This document shows positions 58,355 to 64,000 of a stretch of DNA of 64,000 nucleotides, piece after piece. The stretch is taken from NCBI GenBank assembly GCA_030035585.1, contig CM057468.1, positions 54,246,145 through 54,310,144 on the forward strand, read 5' to 3'. The position numbers were made by a program, and so were the translations under genes. The notes below the pieces were generated by a model. That model was not told where the DNA came from. It saw nothing but the letters and a program-made list of their open reading frames with translations, and did no database searches. Positions within the stretch are counted from its first letter, which is position 1. Each line of letters begins with the position of its first letter. The stretch comes from Dugong dugon (Eukaryota > Chordata > Mammalia > Sirenia > Dugongidae).

Positions 58355-59396
58355 GATACATGTTATAATTGCTAGGCAGCCACTAAAAATATATGTGTAT
58401 CTATATATATAAATGACAAACTCATAGAAGGTGGGGGAAATACTTGATTAATCAAAAAGAAGGCAAAATAGTATATCAAAATGGTCATATAACATGCAGG
58501 ACAAATAGAAAACAAATACGGTAACCATAAGCCCGAAAGTATCAGTAATTACACCAAATGAAAATGGGTTAAGTATACCAATTAAAAGAAGGCAAAGATT
58601 ATCAGACTCAATTAAAAGAAATATAACCCAACAATATAACTCCTTACGAGAGACCTAGTCTAAACATAAAGACACAGACAAGTTAAAAGGATAGAAAAAG
58701 ATATGCCACTCAGACATTAACCAAAAGAACGCTGAGGTGTAGATGACTTTCCTAGTAAATTTCTTATACAATCAAGGAATACTCGATAATATCAGTATTA
58801 CACAAAATTTTCCAAATATTAAAACAAGGGGTAATGTTTCTCAAATTATTTTATCAGCCCAACATTAGTTGAATACCAAATCCAAATCAGCGCATCTGGG
58901 AGAATCAAAATGAAAGGCCAGTCTCTCTCATAAGCAATATGCAAACATTTTAAACCTATATTAATAAAAGGAATATGGCAATATTTTGAAAGAACAATAC
59001 ATAACAACTAATTTGGGTTTATTTCAGGAATATAAGATTGATTTAACATGCGAATATTAATGTAATTCATCATATTAACATGATAAAGGAGGATAATCAT
59101 ATTGTCTCAAAAACCAAAAAAATTAAATACCTATTCTTGATAAAAACTCTTAGCAAATTAAGAATATAAGGGAACATTCTTGATCTTAAATGTATTACAA
59201 GCTACAGAAAAAACAAACAAAAACCTACAATAGCATCATAATTAATGGGAAATATTGAATTATTTTGCCCTGTGTTCAAGAAAAACACAAGTCTGGCTAC
59301 TATCACTACTTCTAGTCAATATTGTTTTAGATGTCTTAGCCTGTGCAATAAAGCAAAAAAAAAAAAAAAAAATGGTAAAAAGATGAGCAGGTCTTC

Positions 59397-59919
59397 TGGT
59401 TATATACTGCTTCATAGAAAACTACAAAACCTAACAACTTAAAACAATAACATTTTTATTATATGTCACAATTTTTGTGAGTCAGATATTAGGCCAAGCT
59501 TGACTGAGCAATCCTCCTATGCATTGTATTGACCAAAATCACTTAATAGTATTCAACTGGCAGATAGATAAATAGGTCTGGAGTGGCAAAGATGGTCCCG
59601 CTCATATGTCTGATACCTTGGCAAGATTGGGGGAAAGGCTTGGCTCAGCTAGGACAGTTGGGCAAGTGTCTTCACCCGGCTTCTCCATGCGGCTTGCGTT
59701 TCCTCCTCACGTGGTGGCTCCACACTTCATGTGGTGGTAAAGGGGTCCAAGGGCATAAGGTGAAAGCTGCCAGTTCTCAAAACGCCTATGCCCAGAGGTG
59801 GTCTCGCTTCACCGTTGCCATATTCTGTTGGTCAAACAAGTCACAAAGGCCACTCAACTTCAAAGGGAGAAAACAATTGGACTCTATCTTTGATTGGTGG
59901 TAATCTTTAATCTTCCACA
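59397..59919 (-). mobile_element. MLT1-like MaLR LTR, minus strand
   Basis: 'ctaacaacttaaaacaataa', 'gagtggcaaagatggtcccg' and 'catattctgttggtcaaaca' match reversed MLT1-type LTRs, ending 'aatcttccaca'. It interrupts the RT region of the L1M. No clear TSD. An open frame at 59583-59903 is not coding. Confidence 0.65.
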
Positions 59920-60286
59920 GACAGGAAGAAATAAATCTGTCATTAATCATATTTGACATGATTATGTGTCTCTAAAATTCAAAAGAAACTACATACAAAA
60001 TATTAGAATTAATAAAGCAATTTGGCAAGCAGAAGGTCAATATAAAAAATCAATTATATTTCTATATACTGACAATAAAAAGATAGAAAATTAAATACTA
60101 AAAATGATCTCACAAGAGAATAAAACATATCGAGTAATGGTAGGAAATTAAAAAAAAAAGTATTAAAAACCTCTACATGTATATCGTGTTGATGGATTGG
60201 AAGATCGAACAGTATAAAGATGTCAGCTTTCCCCAATTCATCGATAGATTCAGTGCAATCCCAATCGCCAGCCTCACTATCCCAGC

Positions 60287-60288
<2 letters not shown>

Positions 60289-60323
<35 letters not shown>
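60289..60323. repeat. (GT)n microsatellite inside L1M
   Basis: About 17 GT units interrupt late ORF2 text of the L1M. Confidence 0.9.
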
Positions 60324-60324
<1 letters not shown>

Positions 60325-61033
60325 TTTGAAAAGCTGATCCCAAAATATGTATGAAAATGTAAAAGGTTAAGAATAACCAGTGCGATCTTAGAAACCTAAC
60401 CCAAGGACCTAAACTATCAGACAGATTCATAATACATTGGTGTGGGTACAAGGATAGACAAATAAGACAATGAGAGAGATTAGAAGTCGGAAACAGAGCC
60501 ATACACATAGGGTCACCTGATGTTTGACAAAGCTGACATTTCAGCGCAATGAGGAAAGAATGACAATTACTTTTTCAATAAATGGTGCTGGGTCAATTGG
60601 ATATCCATTTGGAAATAAATGAGTGTTGAACCTTTTACCTCACACCATCCACAAAATTAAGTTCTAGGAGGACTGTAGACCTAAATGTGAAAGTTAAAAA
60701 ACTAAAGCTTTTAGGAGAAAACTTAGGACCATATGTCATGACCTTAGAGTAGGCAAAGATTTCTTGAACAGGGCCCAAAAAACACCATAAAGGGAAAAAA
60801 AAAAAAAAAAAAGATAAATTGGATTACATTAAAATTAAGAACTCTGTCACCAAAAGACACCATGAAAAGAGTAAAAAGGCAAGTCACTGAGTGAGAGAAA
60901 TTATTGGCACTATGTATATATTAGACAAACGATTCATATGCAGAATATAAAGCCCTCCTAGAAAATAACAATTAAAAGCAAAAAAACCCAACAGAAAAAT
61001 CGGTAAGATTTGAATAGCACTAAACAAAAGATA

Positions 61034-61243
61034 GCACCCCGGTGGTGCAAAGATTAAGTAAGCACTGGGCTACTAACCAAAAGGTTGGTGGTTCAAACCC
61101 ATCCAGTGGCTCCATGGGAGAAAAGACCTGGCAATCTACTTCCATAAAGATTACAGCCTAGAAAACCCTATAGGATAGTTCTACTCTGTCACATGGGGTC
61201 ACTATGAGTCAGAGTTGACTCCATGGCACCAAACAACAACAAC
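61034..61243 (+). mobile_element. Afrotherian SINE, first of a tandem pair in L1M
   Basis: 'gcaccccggtggtgcaaaga' to 'gttgactccatggcaccaaa' with a CAA-rich tail. It is flanked by 'aaacaaaagata' at 61022-61033 and 61244-61255, perfect. Confidence 0.93.
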
Positions 61244-61255
61244 AAACAAAAGATA

Positions 61256-61462
61256 AGGAGCCCTGGTGGCCCAATGGTTAAGCTCTCGGCTGCTAACCAA
61301 AAGGTCGATAGTTTGAACCCACAGGCTGCTCCATGGGAGAGAAGATCTGGTGATCCACTCTCATAAAGATTATAGACTTAGGAGACCCGCAGGACAGTTC
61401 TATTCTGTCATATAGGGTCACTATGAGTCAGAATTGACTCAACAATACCTCACAACAACAAC
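61256..61462 (+). mobile_element. Afrotherian SINE, second of a tandem pair in L1M
   Basis: 'aggagccctggtggcccaat' to 'attgactcaacaatacctca'. It is flanked by 'aaacaaaagata' (61244-61255) and 'aaacaatagata' (61463-61474). Confidence 0.93.
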
Positions 61463-61667
61463 AAACAATAGATACCCAAATGACCGTAGGAAAATAGGGA
61501 AATGGAATTATAAACTGCAACAAGACACCTCTACATGCCCACGAGAATGGCTAACTTTGAAATGCCAGCAATATTAAATGTAGTAAGGATGTGGAGCAAC
61601 TGAAACTAAATTACATAGCTGATAGAAGAGGAAATTGGTACAACCACCGTAAAATACTATTTGGCAG

Positions 61668-61819
61668 TAGCTTGGCTGCTACCCAAAAGGTCAGCAGTTT
61701 GAATTTCCCTGCGGCTCCTTGAAAACCCTATGGGGCAGTTCTATGCTGTCCTATAGGGTCACGATGAGTTGGAAATGACAAGACGGCAATGGGTTTGGGT
61801 TTTTTTGTTTGTTTGTTTG
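61668..61819 (+). mobile_element. Afrotherian SINE lacking its head, plus strand
   Basis: It starts in 'agcttggctgctacccaaaa', about 35 bases into the consensus, and ends with a GTTT-rich tail (61798-61819). Confidence 0.85.
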
Positions 61820-61827
61820 TTTACTAA

Positions 61828-61994
61828 TGAACTTGGCTGCTAACCAAAAGATTAGTGGTTCTAGTCCACCCAGAGGTGCCTCAGAAGAAAGGTCTGGTGA
61901 TCTACTTTTGAAATATTAGCCATTGAAAACCCTATGAAGCACAGTTCTACTCTGACACACATGGGGTCAGAACTGACTTGATGGCAACTGGGCT
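61828..61994 (+). mobile_element. Afrotherian SINE lacking its head, plus strand
   Basis: It starts 'tgaacttggctgctaaccaa' and ends 'cttgatggcaactgggc'. The flanks 'tttactaa' at 61820-61827 and 61995-62002 are a probable 8-bp TSD. Confidence 0.85.
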
Positions 61995-62029
61995 TTTACT
62001 AACACTAAATATGTACATTCCTTTAAAAG

Positions 62030-62515
62030 CAAAATTAACACTTTGTCCTACTACCTTATGAATCAGTATATTTATCACATTACACAGTCATAGGAAACAA
62101 AATGCTGTGCTACCTGAGGTACACCAAAAATAACAGGGGCACGTGTGTAGGTCTGGGCATCAAAATAAATGAAACCTTGAACATTTTCTATAAGCCTTGC
62201 CTGCCTTGCGGAAACAACGTCATCTCTGACTTTTGTAATGCTGCTACCTGGAGATAGGCCACAACCTTTGTGGATATTATAATCCTGTGAGAAAGTTGCT
62301 CTTTTCCTACTATGAATTGCTGAATACACTAATGTAAACTTGAAAATATTGAGAGTTTTCCCCCCTACAAATAACCTGCTGGGTTTTTTGTTTTGTTTTT
62401 TTTTCTGTGTGTGCATGTGAGCCTTTTGATGTCTGAATCATTTACACCACTTTACAAGTAAACTTCTCTTCAAATGTTTTTTGTCTGCAAGTCTTCTTTT
62501 AACAATCTTAAAACT
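62030..62515. other. Unassigned insertion in L1M
   Basis: L1M-like text stops near 62030 ('ctaaatatgtacattcc') and resumes near 62515 ('ttaattctgctcctagttct'). The roughly 490 bp between are not recognised. A 113-codon minus frame (62075-62416) has no identifiable domain. Confidence 0.45.
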
Positions 62516-63029
62516 TATTAATTCTGCTCCTAGTTCTATAGCCAACACAACGCGTGCGTATGTTTAACAGATACGTATAAGACTGTTCACAGCAGATCAT
62601 AAATAAATGAATTGTGGTATGGAATGAATAAGTGAATTGTGGCTTATTTGTTCAATGGAGTGCTATACAACATGAGAATTCATAATCTTTTGTTGCATGC
62701 CACAGTGTAGATTAATCTCACAAACATAACATTGAGCAACACAATCCAGGCATACAAAAGTACATACTTTATTATTCCATTTATATAAAGCATAAAGCAA
62801 AATTTATCTATGGTGCTAGATGTCAGGAAGGTGAGTAAATGTTATCTTCAGAGGGGGATAATGATTAGAATGGAGCCTGAAGGAGGCTTCTTGGGTACTG
62901 GTAATATTCTATTTTTGATCCAGTGCTGGTTATACAGGTATGTTTACTTTATGAAAAGTCATCAAGTTCTACACTTAAGATTTATGCATCTTTCTGTATG
63001 TATGTTATACTTTAAAAAAAAGTTGATTT

Positions 63030-63609
63030 CAAAATGGAGAAGGACATAAGTTGATGATGGAAAGACAAAAGGACACAGCATGACACATTGGAGTGAGGGC
63101 CTGAGGAGCAGCTCTGGGCCCATAAGGCTGATTGTGAGTGTAGGTCAGTCTGGGACAGTGGAGAACGGTTGTGTGTGGGAAAAAAAAAAATAACCCTGAA
63201 CATGTTTCTTAGAATCTGACCCAACTCCCAAAATCCAAAAAGACTTTGGTCATGGATGGCGAGGATGGGTATGGGATTGATAGTGGTATACAACAGTCAG
63301 GAGAAACCAAGAATTAAATTCCAACAATAAGAAAGAGACTTGGGACTGAAGAGAGAGGCAGGCAAAGGAGAGTGAATGTCTTCGGTCATGGTTCCACCCT
63401 TGCCAAGGGTTAGCGAGCAATAAATTTTCAGATGCATTCTTGTCTCTTCTAATCTGGCCCATGATTAAATTGAGTAGCTTAATACATCACCTAAACATTT
63501 CATGTATGTGATGTCCTTCAGGATGGGTGTGAGTATAGCTGAAGCAGGTTACACAGCTGCAAGTTTATTAGCTAAAGCTTCTTGAGTATAATACGCATAT
63601 GCACGAAAC
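63030..63609. other. Unique DNA
   Basis: No repeat recognised. Minus frames at 63012-63293 and 63250-63462 show no domain. Confidence 0.35.
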
Positions 63610-63790
63610 ATCACATGCCACTGAGTATTTAATGAGCAGCTTAGGCATTGGGAAGATAGAACAAAAAGTAAGACAATAAGACACCGTCTCTTTCCTCAAA
63701 AGAGATAACGACATAGATGGAGAGATAAATGATTGCATATAAAACCACTGAGTGGATGTAAGAGTGACATTCAAGTGCCTACTTTGTATG
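63610..63790 (-). mobile_element. L2 fragment, minus strand
   Basis: 'cttaggcattgggaagatag' and 'agacaccgtctctttcctca' fit reversed L2. Confidence 0.5.
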
Positions 63791-64000
63791 ACGGGTTAAC
63801 ATCTGAGTACACAGCAGAGGATCTCAGCTGAGTGAAGGGACACTGGAGAATTTTCCTGACAACACCACTGGACACATCTTTATGTTACTGTAATATTTAG
63901 ACCACTTATGGTATTAAATGTAAAATTTTTGCATAGGTATGAAGCACAATTATTATCTTCCAACATACCTCACTGGGATCCTAGCTTGATGGCCTTGAGC

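Larger units (their letters stand above)
55630..63020 (+). mobile_element. Old L1M LINE, plus strand, heavily interrupted
   Basis: Ordered L1 landmarks span the region. The pre-ORF2/ORF1-type region is about 57050-58260 ('ttctacactcagcagaatgc', 'aggaagttcttcaagtagaa'). RT-region text is at 58940-59350 ('taatgtaattcatcatatta'). Late ORF2 is at 60000-61660 ('tttttcaataaatggtgctg', 'aactaaagcttttaggagaa'). The 3'UTR is at 62530-63020 ('ttattattccatttatataa', 'ctgtatgtatgttatacttt'). Many stops mark an ancient copy. Later insertions are listed separately. Confidence 0.8.

Noticed and set aside
3916-61994. tRNA genes at the SINE heads
   Set aside because: The heads retain promoter-like boxes but not a full cloverleaf, and each is joined to the SINE body and RTE tail.

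Overview
The window is nuclear DNA of a placental mammal from the Afrotheria, most probably an elephant or close paenungulate. The evidence is the repeat content. About 27 copies of a tRNA-headed SINE (head like 'gccctggtggcgcagtgg', B-box-like 'gcagttcgaatcc') share a 3' end with an RTE-class LINE ('gggtcactatgagtcagaa...aacaacaacaac'). The RTE LINE itself is present three times. There are also L1s with a roughly 1 kb 3'UTR of their own, and three solo LTRs of one MaLR-like family. Older mammal-wide repeats (MIR, L2, MER5-type hAT, HAL1/L1M, MLT1, Tigger-like) form the background. I see no host protein-coding exon, tRNA, rRNA, snRNA, CRISPR array or bacterial-type gene. The open reading frames of 60-170 residues are chance frames, antisense of L1, or decayed transposon frames.

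Layout: 1-4300 is L1 in L1, beginning with the 5' end of a minus-strand L1. 4300-20000 mixes unique DNA with SINEs, MIR, L2, MER5, two solo MaLR LTRs, a 15-bp-TSD L1 at 9637-11110 and a possible third LTR at 12431-13029. 20000-25760 is an almost repeat-free block, a candidate conserved non-coding cluster, with a striking long hairpin at 22299-22493. 25760-35640 holds mixed repeats, a GC-rich block (30190-30658) next to an unusual long SINE, and a Tigger-like transposon remnant (32408-32912) next to an RTE tail. 35643-39300 is a second repeat-poor block. 39300-46500 contains a TA-flanked DNA transposon split by a solo LTR (41169-42370) and a palindromic MITE-like element (43493-43700). 46646-52583 is one minus-strand L1 that landed in a MIR and was later hit by two SINEs and two RTEs. 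About 55630-63020 is an old plus-strand L1M carrying at least seven later insertions. 63030-64000 is mostly unique.

No genes work together here. The window is best read as an intergenic or intronic archive of retrotransposition with two embedded repeat-poor, possibly regulatory blocks. No previously undescribed gene system was found. The most unusual items are the long-armed inverted repeats (22299-22493, 43493-43700), a perfect 46-bp palindrome (58309-58354), two cases of two SINEs sharing one 12-bp target, an RTE insertion beside missing L1 sequence, and a few blocks I cannot assign (336-585, 28200-28461, 30190-30658, 62030-62515). Family names are assigned from remembered consensus features without a repeat-library search, and boundaries without stated target-site duplications (TSDs) are approximate.
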